Of a DNA stretch of 64,000 nt, positions 8,830 to 16,185 are shown in pieces. Position numbers and translations under genes: made by a program. Origin of the DNA: Candidatus Zixiibacteriota bacterium (lineage in GTDB: Bacteria > Zixibacteria > MSB-5A5 > GN15 > FEB-12); the NCBI GenBank assembly GCA_034003725.1, contig JAVEYB010000008.1, positions 121,772 to 185,771 on the forward strand, in the 5' to 3' direction. Numbering within the stretch: position 1 is the first letter of the stretch; every line of letters begins with the position of its first letter. Below the pieces are notes generated by a model. The model had not been told where the DNA came from. It ran no database searches and was given only the letters and a program-made list of their open reading frames with translations.

Positions 8830-8859
8830 TTGACAAAGCGTCTAATCGGTACGTATCTT
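8830..8859 (+). promoter_or_regulatory. Putative sigma-70 promoter for the outer-membrane barrel gene
   Basis: TTGACA (8830-8835) and TATCTT (8854-8859) are separated by 18 bp. The predicted start, about 8866, leaves an 87-nt leader before the ATG at 8953. Confidence 0.5.
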
Positions 8860-8952
8860 GGCGTTTTCTTGATGGGAACTCGCCGGTCTGTTGGCCGGCC
8901 CGCATGATAGGTTGAAGTTTAGGGCTTTAGTTCTATAGTTAGGGATGCGGTA

Positions 8953-9630
8953 ATGAAGACATTTTCCTTGGTGTGTGGGCTATTGTTGCTTGTGGGGTTC
9001 GGTGTTACCGCGGTGGCGCAGGACGAAGAGGCTGTGTATCAGGAGGAAGAAGGGTCGTATCTCGAGGTTGCCGTATACGGCGGGGCCACCATTCCCGCCT
9101 ATAATCTGCCTGACTGGAGCGACTCGCTTGGCGCCAAGACCGGCTGGAACATCGGTTTCGACATCGGGTATTTTATCACCTACGATCTTGCGCTGGGTAT
9201 CAACTTCACCTATGTACAGATGAACATCGATACGGATATCGAGGAGCTCTCGGCGAGTCAGAAGCACCAAATGTACAATCCGATGGTGTACATGAAGTAC
9301 TACTGGTTCGGGGAAGAGACTAATTTTGCCCCGTATCTCAAGGGAATGGCGGGTCTCTACAACGTGAAATTTGCCACTGAGGTCACGGACTCCGACGGAA
9401 GCAACCGTCGCTTCCGTGAACTTTCATATTCCCCGGCGTTCGCATTTGGCGGTGGAGCGGGCCTGTTTTATTACATTCATGATTTCGGCGGCCTGTTTCT
9501 TGAGGCGACCTACCAGCACGCCCTCACCAAGAACTCGGAGAAGGATCTGTTCGGCAGCACGTACGTGTTCGATAATTACATCGGCGTCGTAAACGTGCAT
9601 GCGGGTATCACGACGTTTTTTGAGCTGTAA
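8953..9630 (+). CDS. Outer-membrane beta-barrel protein (OmpX/porin-like fold)
   Basis: This 225-residue protein has a signal peptide (MKTFSLVCGLLLLVGFGVTAVAQ), an acidic linker (DEEAVYQEEEGSY), and then alternating amphipathic strands with aromatic belts: LEVAVYGGATIPAY, GWNIGFDIGYFITYDLALGINFTYVQ in two overlapping strands, MVYMKYYWFG, and a closing VVNVHAGITTFFEL. The length and final aromatic residue fit an 8-stranded barrel of the outer-membrane beta-barrel domain class. No ligand or enzymatic role can be assigned. It has its own promoter and a strong terminator, so it is monocistronic. Confidence 0.8.
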   Translation: MKTFSLVCGLLLLVGFGVTAVAQDEEAVYQEEEGSYLEVAVYGGATIPAYNLPDWSDSLGAKTGWNIGFDIGYFITYDLALGINFTYVQMNIDTDIEELSASQKHQMYNPMVYMKYYWFGEETNFAPYLKGMAGLYNVKFATEVTDSDGSNRRFRELSYSPAFAFGGGAGLFYYIHDFGGLFLEATYQHALTKNSEKDLFGSTYVFDNYIGVVNVHAGITTFFEL

Positions 9631-9654
9631 GTTTTTCGCCGTTCACAAAGTGTG

Positions 9655-9686
9655 AGGCCCGACGGGTGCGCCGTCGGGCCTTTTTT
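9655..9686 (+). terminator. Rho-independent terminator
   Basis: AGGCCCGACGG and CCGTCGGGCCT form a perfect 11-bp stem around GTGCG, followed by a T tract. Confidence 0.9.
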
Positions 9687-9725
9687 GTGTTTGCACCGGG
9701 CGGGCGGACCCGCTACCATGCACGC

Positions 9726-11072
9726 ATGAAAACGATCAAGCTTCTGGTTGTTGACGATGAGGCGCAGGCGCGCGACCTGCTGGCCGGATTCCTCGCCCGC
9801 CAGGGGTTTGAGGTCACGACCGCCGAGAACGGCGAGCAGGGACTACAGGCCTATCAGGATCTCTTCTCACCGATCGCTTTGATCGACCTGAAGATGCCCG
9901 GCATGTCGGGTCTCGAACTGCTGCGGCAGCTGCGCGAAATCAACCCGTTCATTCAGGTGATTGTCCTCACCGCTTTCGGATCGGTGGAGACGGCGGTCGA
10001 GGCGATGCGGCTGGGGGCCTACGATTATATCACCAAGCCGATCGAGGAGCTCGACGAGTTATTGCTGCGGCTGCAGAAAGCCGCCGAACAGAACCGGCTG
10101 GTGGTCGATAACCAGGTGATGGCGGAGCGTCTTGCTGATGCGTTTCCGCGCGCGGAGTTGATCGGCAACTCGCCGCAGATGCAGAAGGTGCGCGAGATGA
10201 TTTCACTGGTGGCGCCCCGCGACGCCACCGTGCTTATCACGGGGCCCTCGGGGACGGGCAAGGAACTGGTGGCGCAGGCGATTCACGCGTTGTCCGCGCG
10301 GGCCGAGAAGCCGATGGTCGCGATCAACTGCGCCGCGTTTCCGGAGACATTACTCGAATCCGAGTTGTTCGGATTCGAGAAAGGCGCGTTCACGGGCGCC
10401 GAGCGGGCGAAACAGGGGCGGTTTGAACTGGCCGACAGCGGCACGCTGTTTCTCGACGAAATCGGCGAGATGCCGGTCACGATGCAGGTCAAGTTGCTGC
10501 GCGTCCTCGAGGAGCGGCAAATCGAACGGCTGGGATCCGTGAAATCGATCCCGCTGGATATCCGTATCATCGCAGCCACCAATCGGGATCTCGAGCAGAT
10601 GATAAAGAATGGAGCTTTCCGTGAAGACTTGTACTATCGCCTGAACGTCATCAAAGTACATATGCCGCCGCTCGCGGAACGCTCCGGTGACGTGCTGCTG
10701 CTGGCCGATCGCTTCATCGAAAAGTACGCCAAAAAGATCGGCAAGGATGTCCGCGGAATCGATGGCGAGGCCGCCGCCCTGCTGACCTCGTACCGGTGGC
10801 CCGGCAATGTCCGCGAACTCGAGAATATCATCGAGCGATCGATCGTGCTCACGCGCAGCACATACCTCACGAAAGACGACCTGGTTGGCCTGTCGGCACG
10901 GACCCCGGAGTCGCCAATCGGTCCGATCCGCCCGCTATCCGACGTGGAACGGGACCACATTCTTCGCTGCCTGAACGAGCTTGACTGGAACCTCGGGTTA
11001 ACCGCCGAGAAGCTCGGGATCCATCGCAACACTCTCCGATCGAAGATCAAGGAATACGGGCTCGCCCGCTGA
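9726..11072 (+). CDS. NtrC-family sigma-54-dependent response regulator
   Basis: This 448-residue activator has three domains. A receiver domain (1-120) has acidic residues D10, D11 and phospho-acceptor D54 (ALIDLKMPG), T in VLTAFGS and K in YITKP. An AAA+ domain (about 145-385) has Walker A GPSGTGKE, the sigma-54-contacting GAFTGA loop, and TLFLDEIGEMP. A C-terminal Fis-type helix-turn-helix follows (LTAEKLGIHRNTLRSKIKE). The ATG at 9726 is used because it starts the receiver domain exactly; the 20 in-frame codons upstream overlap the preceding terminator. No kinase is adjacent; the NtrB-like kinase at 21776-23626 is a candidate partner. Two palindromes and a -24/-12 promoter directly downstream suggest its target. 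Confidence 0.95.
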   Translation: MKTIKLLVVDDEAQARDLLAGFLARQGFEVTTAENGEQGLQAYQDLFSPIALIDLKMPGMSGLELLRQLREINPFIQVIVLTAFGSVETAVEAMRLGAYDYITKPIEELDELLLRLQKAAEQNRLVVDNQVMAERLADAFPRAELIGNSPQMQKVREMISLVAPRDATVLITGPSGTGKELVAQAIHALSARAEKPMVAINCAAFPETLLESELFGFEKGAFTGAERAKQGRFELADSGTLFLDEIGEMPVTMQVKLLRVLEERQIERLGSVKSIPLDIRIIAATNRDLEQMIKNGAFREDLYYRLNVIKVHMPPLAERSGDVLLLADRFIEKYAKKIGKDVRGIDGEAAALLTSYRWPGNVRELENIIERSIVLTRSTYLTKDDLVGLSARTPESPIGPIRPLSDVERDHILRCLNELDWNLGLTAEKLGIHRNTLRSKIKEYGLAR

Positions 11073-11093
11073 TCCCGACTCTCCTCACAGCTT

Positions 11094-11134
11094 CTGTGCA
11101 CAGTCCTGTCGGCGCGCACAATTTCTGTGCGCAG
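11094..11134. promoter_or_regulatory. Paired palindromic upstream activator sites for the sigma-54 promoter
   Basis: The perfect palindrome CTGTGCACAG (11094-11103) and near-copy CTGTGCGCAG (11125-11134) are 31 bp apart centre to centre, about three helical turns. They lie 70-100 bp upstream of the -24/-12 element, the usual place for NtrC-type enhancer sites. Both are embedded in the longer direct repeat TTCTGTGCRCAGNCC. Confidence 0.6.
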
Positions 11135-11196
11135 ACCGAGCGGTGACGGCTGCGCTAAATTGGGTAACAATATGTATATCAATACAATAGCGAAAT

Positions 11197-11211
11197 TGGC
11201 ACGTTTCTTGT
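11197..11211 (+). promoter_or_regulatory. Sigma-54 (-24/-12) promoter
   Basis: TGGCACGTTTCTTGT matches the sigma-54 consensus TGGCACG-N4-TTGC/T, with exactly 10 bp between the invariant GG (11198-11199) and the -12 GT (11210-11211). The only departure is T for C at the last -12 base. The predicted start is about 11223, and the first gene begins at 11256 after GAGGAGTA. Confidence 0.8.
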
Positions 11212-11255
11212 TTTATATGCCGTCAGAAATGGAAAAAGTCATGAGGAGTAAGCCA

Positions 11256-12122
11256 ATGAAAAAGATCATGGTCATAGCTGGTTTGGCGATGGTTTCGGCT
11301 TTTATGGCCGGATGCGATGATGATGATGACATCCTGGCTGTCGATACCGTTCCGGCAACACCGCAGGGCGTGTTTTCGGTTACCGGCGATGAGGAGATCT
11401 GGGTGCTGTTTAACGGCATATATGAGCGCGATGTGGACTACTACAACGTGTACCGCTCGTTTGACCCGATAAACGACTACGTGCGGATCGGCTCGGTGGA
11501 CGCAGACTCCAATCACGCTCTTGACCTGGTTTTGTATCAGTATCATGACACCGGAGTTAACAACGGCGAGACCTACTATTACGCCGTGACGGCGGTTGAT
11601 TTTGCGGGGCAGGAGTCGCCGTTGTCGGCGGAAAACGTATTTGACACCCCCCGCCCCGAGGGATCGCTGACCCTTGTTGCCAACGACAAACTCCCGGGCG
11701 GCGCCGGTTCCGGATTCAGCTTCTCGCTGGGGATGGCCGTTCCCGACACGTCGAGCTTCGCCGACATCTTTATCGATCGATTCGAAGGCGTCATGTATGT
11801 CAACGCGGGGCGTCCCATAACGGATCTTCAGGATATGGGATTCACCTCGTCTTTCGACGATATCGGCTGGGCGCCGGAGGAGGGCTGGTCCGAACTCGGT
11901 TATGCCGAATTGATTGTCGGTCACACGTATGTGGTCTGGACCGCGGACGAGAATTTCGCCAAGTTCCGCGTGGTTGCCATGTCCGGCACGCGTGAGTCGG
12001 TGGAAGTCCGCTGGGCGTATCAGACGGTCGTCGGAAACCCCGAACTCTCGATTCCGGGTCTCGGCGTGCCGCTCGATGCCGGCGTCTCTCCCCGTACACG
12101 AACGAATGTTCAAGAACGCTAA
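11256..12122 (+). CDS. Lipoprotein with a fibronectin type III-like domain
   Basis: The start at 11256 has AGGAG just upstream and opens a lipoprotein signal (MKKIMVIAGLAMVSAFMAGC) with the lipidated Cys at residue 20, followed by an aspartate run (DDDDD). Residues about 28-135 look like a fibronectin type III domain (PATPQGVFSV, YYNVYRSF, GETYYYAVTAVDFAGQESP). The C-terminal half is a further beta-rich region without a family I know. The Asp-rich stretch after Cys may influence sorting, but this is unproven in this phylum. The gene is first in a sigma-54-driven operon with the next two genes, pointing to an inducible envelope role. Confidence 0.85.
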   Translation: MKKIMVIAGLAMVSAFMAGCDDDDDILAVDTVPATPQGVFSVTGDEEIWVLFNGIYERDVDYYNVYRSFDPINDYVRIGSVDADSNHALDLVLYQYHDTGVNNGETYYYAVTAVDFAGQESPLSAENVFDTPRPEGSLTLVANDKLPGGAGSGFSFSLGMAVPDTSSFADIFIDRFEGVMYVNAGRPITDLQDMGFTSSFDDIGWAPEEGWSELGYAELIVGHTYVVWTADENFAKFRVVAMSGTRESVEVRWAYQTVVGNPELSIPGLGVPLDAGVSPRTRTNVQER

Positions 12123-12140
12123 TAGAAAGAAGGTGATTTC

Positions 12141-13859
12141 ATGTTACGCTCCAAATACGCAACCGGGCTGCTGACGATCCTCATGATCGCCTGGGCGGCG
12201 ATCGGGGGGGCGGCTCAGGAAATCGAACGGTATGATGGCGACGATCAGCCGATGTACTACAGCGATCGTCCAGGCATCGACCGCTACCTCGATGCCGAGG
12301 TATGGGTGGATCATGCCGACGGAGAGTATTATATCGGCGACGATATCGGCATCAATTTCCGCGTCAGCCGGGACGCCTTTGTGGCGATCTACACGGTCGA
12401 TTCCCGCGGCTTGGTGAACCTGCTGTTTCCGTCGGACCCCTCCGAAGACAACTTCGTGCGGGGAGGCGAAACCTACCAGCTGCCGGGCCCGCGTGACAAC
12501 TACGACCTGGTCGTGAGCGGTCCCGAAGGTATGGAGAACATCCAGATCATCGCGTCCCGCGAGCGTTTCCCGATCCCGAGCTGGTACGGCAATTCCGGGC
12601 TCGTGTGTGACTGGGACGACCGGTACGAGTTCATGGATTACGTCAACGGGAAGTACTTCATTCGGTACGACGGTCAGCGCTTCGCTTATGACCGGGCCGT
12701 GATTTTCGTCAACGAATGGGAGGAGTACTATTTCCGTCCGGTCTACTACCCGACGTATCCGAGCTGGTCGGTGAGCGGCAACGTTTACATCGACTATGGC
12801 TGGGGGCACTCCGTCTACATCAACGGCGTGTACTGGGGTTGCACACCGCTGTATGTTCCCCGGATCGCGGTCGGCTGGCACACGATCACGATCTTCGATC
12901 CGTGGGGCTACTGCTGGGAGAACGATTTCCACGTGAGCTACTACAACACGGTCGTGCTCAACCGGACGATCATCCAGCCGTCGCCGTCGATCAAGTCGAA
13001 GTACAAGATCGTGCGCGAGGCCGGTTATCGTGACCCCGTAGCAGCGGGTTATACGAACTATGTCGAGAAGACCAAGACGGTGCTCAAGCGCGACGTCACG
13101 GCCGGCAAGACCGTAACGAAGTCGGCCGGCCAGTCCGGCTCGATCGTCGGTTCCTCGGGCAAGTCGACTCGCGCGATGGCGTTTTCGCCCGACGAGGTGC
13201 AGGCCCCGTCTGCCAAGAAGTACGCGCGGGGTTCCACCGTCCTGAACAAGACCGACCGCGGGTATGAGACCGACCTGTCGGCAGGCGCTGCTTCCAAGGG
13301 CAGGTCAAGTTCGGTTCGTTCCAATACCTATCGTGCGACCAACAACGGCGCGTCCGACGTCGGTGAGGGCAGCCGGTACAAGAGCAAACGCGACGACTCT
13401 CCGTCGCAGGGCTCCTCCGGCTCGACCGGACAGACGAGCGGATATTACCAGAAGAAGTCCGGTTCGTCGGCGTCACGGTATGAGACGCGCGACCAGCGCG
13501 AAAGCCGGTCCGGGGATGAGTCCTCGTCCAGCGGCACGTACCGCAAGTCGAGATCATCCGAAGGTTCACCGAGCGGGACGGTAAAGGGGAAGTCGGACAA
13601 CAACAGTGGCTCCAGTTACCGTCCGGCCAGGAAGTCGTCGGACGACCAGTCCTCTTCGAGCGGCGGCAGTTACCGCAAGACGCCGGCGCCGAGCAAGTCG
13701 AGTTCGGGTACCGTGAGGCAGTCGTCGCCCGCGCCGAGCAAGTCAGGTTCCGGTGCGGTGAAGCAGTCGTCGCCCGCGCCGCAGAAGTCCGGCAACAACT
13801 CAGGCGGCCGGAGTTCCAGCTCCAGCTCGTCAAGCAAAGGCAAGGGCAAGGACAGGTAA
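12141..13859 (+). CDS. Secreted DUF4384-like protein with PEGA-like domain and long Ser/Gly/Lys-rich tail
   Basis: GAAGGTGA precedes the ATG, 18 bp after the lipoprotein stop. After the signal peptide, residues about 50-145 match the DUF4384 pattern (YYIGDDIGINFRVSRDAFVA, VDSRGLVNLLFPSD). A tyrosine- and tryptophan-rich region leads into a PEGA-like unit (VYINGVYWGCTPLYVPRIA, GWHTITIFDPWG). From about residue 300 to 572 the chain is low-complexity, basic and rich in Ser, Gly, Lys and Pro, with a 15-residue tandem repeat near the end. The folded part suggests a stress- or kinase-associated surface sensor. The tail suggests interaction with cell wall, polysaccharide or nucleic acid. Its function is not known. 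Confidence 0.8.
   Translation: MLRSKYATGLLTILMIAWAAIGGAAQEIERYDGDDQPMYYSDRPGIDRYLDAEVWVDHADGEYYIGDDIGINFRVSRDAFVAIYTVDSRGLVNLLFPSDPSEDNFVRGGETYQLPGPRDNYDLVVSGPEGMENIQIIASRERFPIPSWYGNSGLVCDWDDRYEFMDYVNGKYFIRYDGQRFAYDRAVIFVNEWEEYYFRPVYYPTYPSWSVSGNVYIDYGWGHSVYINGVYWGCTPLYVPRIAVGWHTITIFDPWGYCWENDFHVSYYNTVVLNRTIIQPSPSIKSKYKIVREAGYRDPVAAGYTNYVEKTKTVLKRDVTAGKTVTKSAGQSGSIVGSSGKSTRAMAFSPDEVQAPSAKKYARGSTVLNKTDRGYETDLSAGAASKGRSSSVRSNTYRATNNGASDVGEGSRYKSKRDDSPSQGSSGSTGQTSGYYQKKSGSSASRYETRDQRESRSGDESSSSGTYRKSRSSEGSPSGTVKGKSDNNSGSSYRPARKSSDDQSSSSGGSYRKTPAPSKSSSGTVRQSSPAPSKSGSGAVKQSSPAPQKSGNNSGGRSSSSSSSSKGKGKDR
13683..13793 (+). repeat. 45-bp in-frame tandem repeat (about 2.4 copies)
   Basis: Units 13683-13727 and 13728-13772 and a partial third encode PAPSKSSSGTVRQSS, PAPSKSGSGAVKQSS and PAPQKSG. 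The repeat lies in the low-complexity tail of the preceding gene. Confidence 0.8.
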
Positions 13860-13905
13860 CCCGCATGGATGCACAGGGGAATACCCGTGCCGAGGTGAAA
13901 CGACC

Positions 13906-14238
13906 ATGAAGCACGTGATGACATATCTGTTCTGTACGGTGTGGCTGATAGCGGCAGCGCTGCCGGCATCGGCGGTAGAGAAAAAAGGCAAGGACGAAAA
14001 GGCCAAAACCGAGCAGAGCAAGAAGACGACTCCACAAAAGGAGTTGTCGAAATCGGCGAAGGACACTACACAGAAGAAGTCGCCGTCATCGTCTCTCGCC
14101 CCGTCACAGCGCAAGTTCGATGACTTCATCGACAACAACAGGAACGGGATCGATGACCGTCGCGAAAATCTGAAGCGAAAAGCGCCGGTGAAAGTTGAGC
14201 CGAAAAAGAATGTCGATTCTGCCAAGACCAAACCGTAG
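13906..14238 (+). CDS. Small secreted Lys-rich protein of unknown function
   Basis: This 110-residue protein has a signal peptide (MKHVMTYLFCTVWLIAAALPASA) followed by a highly charged mature part rich in Lys, Ser and Thr. One ordered-looking segment, RKFDDFIDNNRNGIDDRREN, resembles a single calcium-loop motif. It starts 46 bp after the DUF4384-like gene and is followed by a terminator, so it closes the sigma-54-driven operon. The resemblance in composition to the tail of the preceding protein suggests a related role, but no family is recognised. Confidence 0.65.
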   Translation: MKHVMTYLFCTVWLIAAALPASAVEKKGKDEKAKTEQSKKTTPQKELSKSAKDTTQKKSPSSSLAPSQRKFDDFIDNNRNGIDDRRENLKRKAPVKVEPKKNVDSAKTKP

Positions 14239-14263
14239 CTAACTGTTCCGATTGGTCTGGAAG

Positions 14264-14301
14264 GCGGCCGTCTCGCAAGTCGAGGCGGCCGCTTTGTTTT
14301 T
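14264..14301 (+). terminator. Rho-independent terminator of the sigma-54 operon
   Basis: GCGGCCGTCTCG pairs with CGAGGCGGCCGC (one G-U wobble) around a short loop, followed by TTTGTTTTT. Confidence 0.8.
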
Positions 14302-14327
14302 GGGCTAAGGCTACGGATCATTTCAAC

Positions 14328-14355
14328 TTGACTCTGGTTACAAAAAGTGTAGATT
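14328..14355 (+). promoter_or_regulatory. Putative sigma-70 promoter of the hrcA operon
   Basis: TTGACT (14328-14333) and TAGATT (14350-14355) are spaced by 16 bp. The predicted start, about 14362, lies 15 bp before the palindrome at 14377. Confidence 0.5.
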
Positions 14356-14376
14356 GATAGACGCTCTGACACAATG

Positions 14377-14393
14377 ACTGCCAAAATGGCAGT
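14377..14393. promoter_or_regulatory. Palindromic operator candidate upstream of hrcA (not CIRCE)
   Basis: ACTGCCA-AAA-TGGCAGT is a perfect 7-bp inverted repeat between the predicted promoter and the hrcA start, where HrcA normally binds CIRCE. No TTAGCACTC-N9-GAGTGCTAA element is present in 14302-14416. Confidence 0.55.
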
Positions 14394-14416
14394 AAATGAT
14401 ACCGGGGTCAACCATC

Positions 14417-15457
14417 ATGGCATTCGAGAACCTGACCGAACGCGAAAAGACTATCCTGCTGAATCTTATCACGTACTACATCCAGTCTGCAGATCCGGTC
14501 GGTTCACGCGTGATCGCGAACCGGTTCAAGATGGGGATATCGTCGGCCACGATCCGCAACACCCTGCAGGATCTCGAGGAACTGGGGCTGGTCGAACAGC
14601 CGCATACGTCGGCCGGTCGTGTCCCGACCGACCGAGGGTATCGTGTCTACGTTGACTATCTGCTCAAGCCGGAGCGTCTGAGTCCGACCGAGCAAAAGGC
14701 GATCCGCGATACGATCACGCGGGAAGGGCGGGGGATCAACGAGATGCTCGGGCAGACAGCGCGGCTGCTGGGGGATGTCACGCGGCAGCTCGGCGTGACG
14801 ATCGCGCCGCGATTCGAGGCGGGTGTGCTCGAGAACCTTCGGCTTATATCGATTGCCGAGAATCGTGTGATGGTCGTTGTTGTGGTCCGGTCCGGCCTGG
14901 CCCGTTCCGTGATCCTCGAAGTCGAGGCGTCGTTCACCGACCGCGAGCTGGTGGAGGTGGAGTCGCTGCTGAATGAGAAGCTTTCGGGGCTCACCCTGGC
15001 GGAGATTCGGCAGACCCTGCAGGAGCGGCTTCAGAGCGTGAGCGGTCACGGCCGCCTGATCCAGCTGGTCGTCGATTCCAAGGAGCGGATCTGGACCGAC
15101 GACACGGTCGGGAAGCTTCATATAGCCGGCGCCGATCATCTACTCGAGATGCCGGAGTTCGCCGACCGCGACCAGCTGACACAGATATTGAAAGTGCTCG
15201 AAGATCGCCGTGTGATCTCGGAATTCCTCAGCCAGGCCGATCAGGAGGGCCTGGTGATCACTATCGGCAAAGAGAGCAAGTTCGACGAAATCATGCACTG
15301 CTCGCTGGTGAAGTCCACCTACCGGGTGGGCAATATCACGGGTTCGATTGCCGTGATCGGTCCGACCCGCATGCCGTACAGCAAGCTCGTCTCGGTAGTG
15401 GAGTATACGGCGCGATCGATCACCGAAGTGTTGGCGGGCATGAATGAGGAGAAGTAG
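14417..15457 (+). CDS. hrcA: Heat-inducible transcription repressor HrcA
   Basis: HrcA represses the groE and dnaK operons at normal temperature. The 346-residue protein starts with the family N-terminus (MAFENLTEREKTILLNLI) and a winged helix (DPVGSRVIANRFK, SSATIRNTLQDLEELGLV, QPHTSAGRVPTDRGYRVYVD), followed by the dimerisation/GAF-like domain. The C-terminus has IGKES and VKSTYRVGNITGSIAVIGPTRMPYSK-type motifs, the latter split over residues 300-325. The ATG at 14417 is preferred over 14396 because it begins the conserved region. It is first in the hrcA-grpE-dnaK-dnaJ operon, so it probably regulates itself through the upstream palindrome. Confidence 0.97.
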   Translation: MAFENLTEREKTILLNLITYYIQSADPVGSRVIANRFKMGISSATIRNTLQDLEELGLVEQPHTSAGRVPTDRGYRVYVDYLLKPERLSPTEQKAIRDTITREGRGINEMLGQTARLLGDVTRQLGVTIAPRFEAGVLENLRLISIAENRVMVVVVVRSGLARSVILEVEASFTDRELVEVESLLNEKLSGLTLAEIRQTLQERLQSVSGHGRLIQLVVDSKERIWTDDTVGKLHIAGADHLLEMPEFADRDQLTQILKVLEDRRVISEFLSQADQEGLVITIGKESKFDEIMHCSLVKSTYRVGNITGSIAVIGPTRMPYSKLVSVVEYTARSITEVLAGMNEEK

Positions 15458-15480
15458 ACACGCGAGAGGCATACACTATC

Positions 15481-16128
15481 ATGAGCAGGGAAAAGGAAAT
15501 CAAAGTTTCGTCATCGGAAGAAGGGGAAGCGGTCGACGCTCGTCAGGACGGAGTCGACGACGCCGCAGAGACGACGGGGGAGCGCGCCGGCGACACACCG
15601 GGGAGTGCACCGAACGACAGCGAGGCGCCGCCCGCGGAGCCCACGCCCGAGGAGAAGATCGCGTCGCTCGAAGACAAGTTGCTTCGGACGATGGCCGATT
15701 TTGAGAACTACCGGCGACGGACGGCGAACCAGTACGAGCAAACCATTCGGGCGGCCAACGACCGCCTGCTGCTGGACATTCTGGAGGTAGTGGACAATTT
15801 CGAGCGCGCTCTCCAGCATGCCGGTGAAGCTGCCGACGCCGAGTCGCTGCGCAAAGGGACCGAGCTCATTTACCATCAGCTCGTTGACCTTCTGGGTCGG
15901 TACAATCTCACGCCGATTGAGGCCGTGGGGCAGTCATTCGATCCGAATCTGCACGACGCCATGATGCAGACGCCGTCCGAGGAGTACGCCCAGGGTACGG
16001 TTGCGTTTGAGATTACGAAAGGGTATCTCAGGGGCGACCGGGTACTTCGGCACAGCCGGGTGGCGGTCAGCACCGGGCCGCCGAGCGCGGGCGAGTCGCA
16101 GGACGAGTCGAACGAGTCGCAGACGTGA
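15481..16128 (+). CDS. grpE: Nucleotide exchange factor GrpE
   Basis: GrpE releases ADP from DnaK. The 215-residue protein has an acidic disordered N-terminus (about 1-55), a long coiled coil (EEKIASLEDKLLRTMADFEN, YRRRTANQYEQ), and the compact C-terminal beta domain with GVGQSFDPNLHDA-like sequence (EAVGQSFDPNLHDAMMQTP) and GYLRGDRVLRHSRVAVS. A short acidic tail (GESQDESNESQT) follows. It lies 23 bp after hrcA and 57 bp before dnaK. Confidence 0.96.
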   Translation: MSREKEIKVSSSEEGEAVDARQDGVDDAAETTGERAGDTPGSAPNDSEAPPAEPTPEEKIASLEDKLLRTMADFENYRRRTANQYEQTIRAANDRLLLDILEVVDNFERALQHAGEAADAESLRKGTELIYHQLVDLLGRYNLTPIEAVGQSFDPNLHDAMMQTPSEEYAQGTVAFEITKGYLRGDRVLRHSRVAVSTGPPSAGESQDESNESQT

Positions 16129-16185
16129 CTGCGGCGATCGTAGCTGGATGTTGACGTACGAATGATATAGAAAGTGAGGCAAAGC

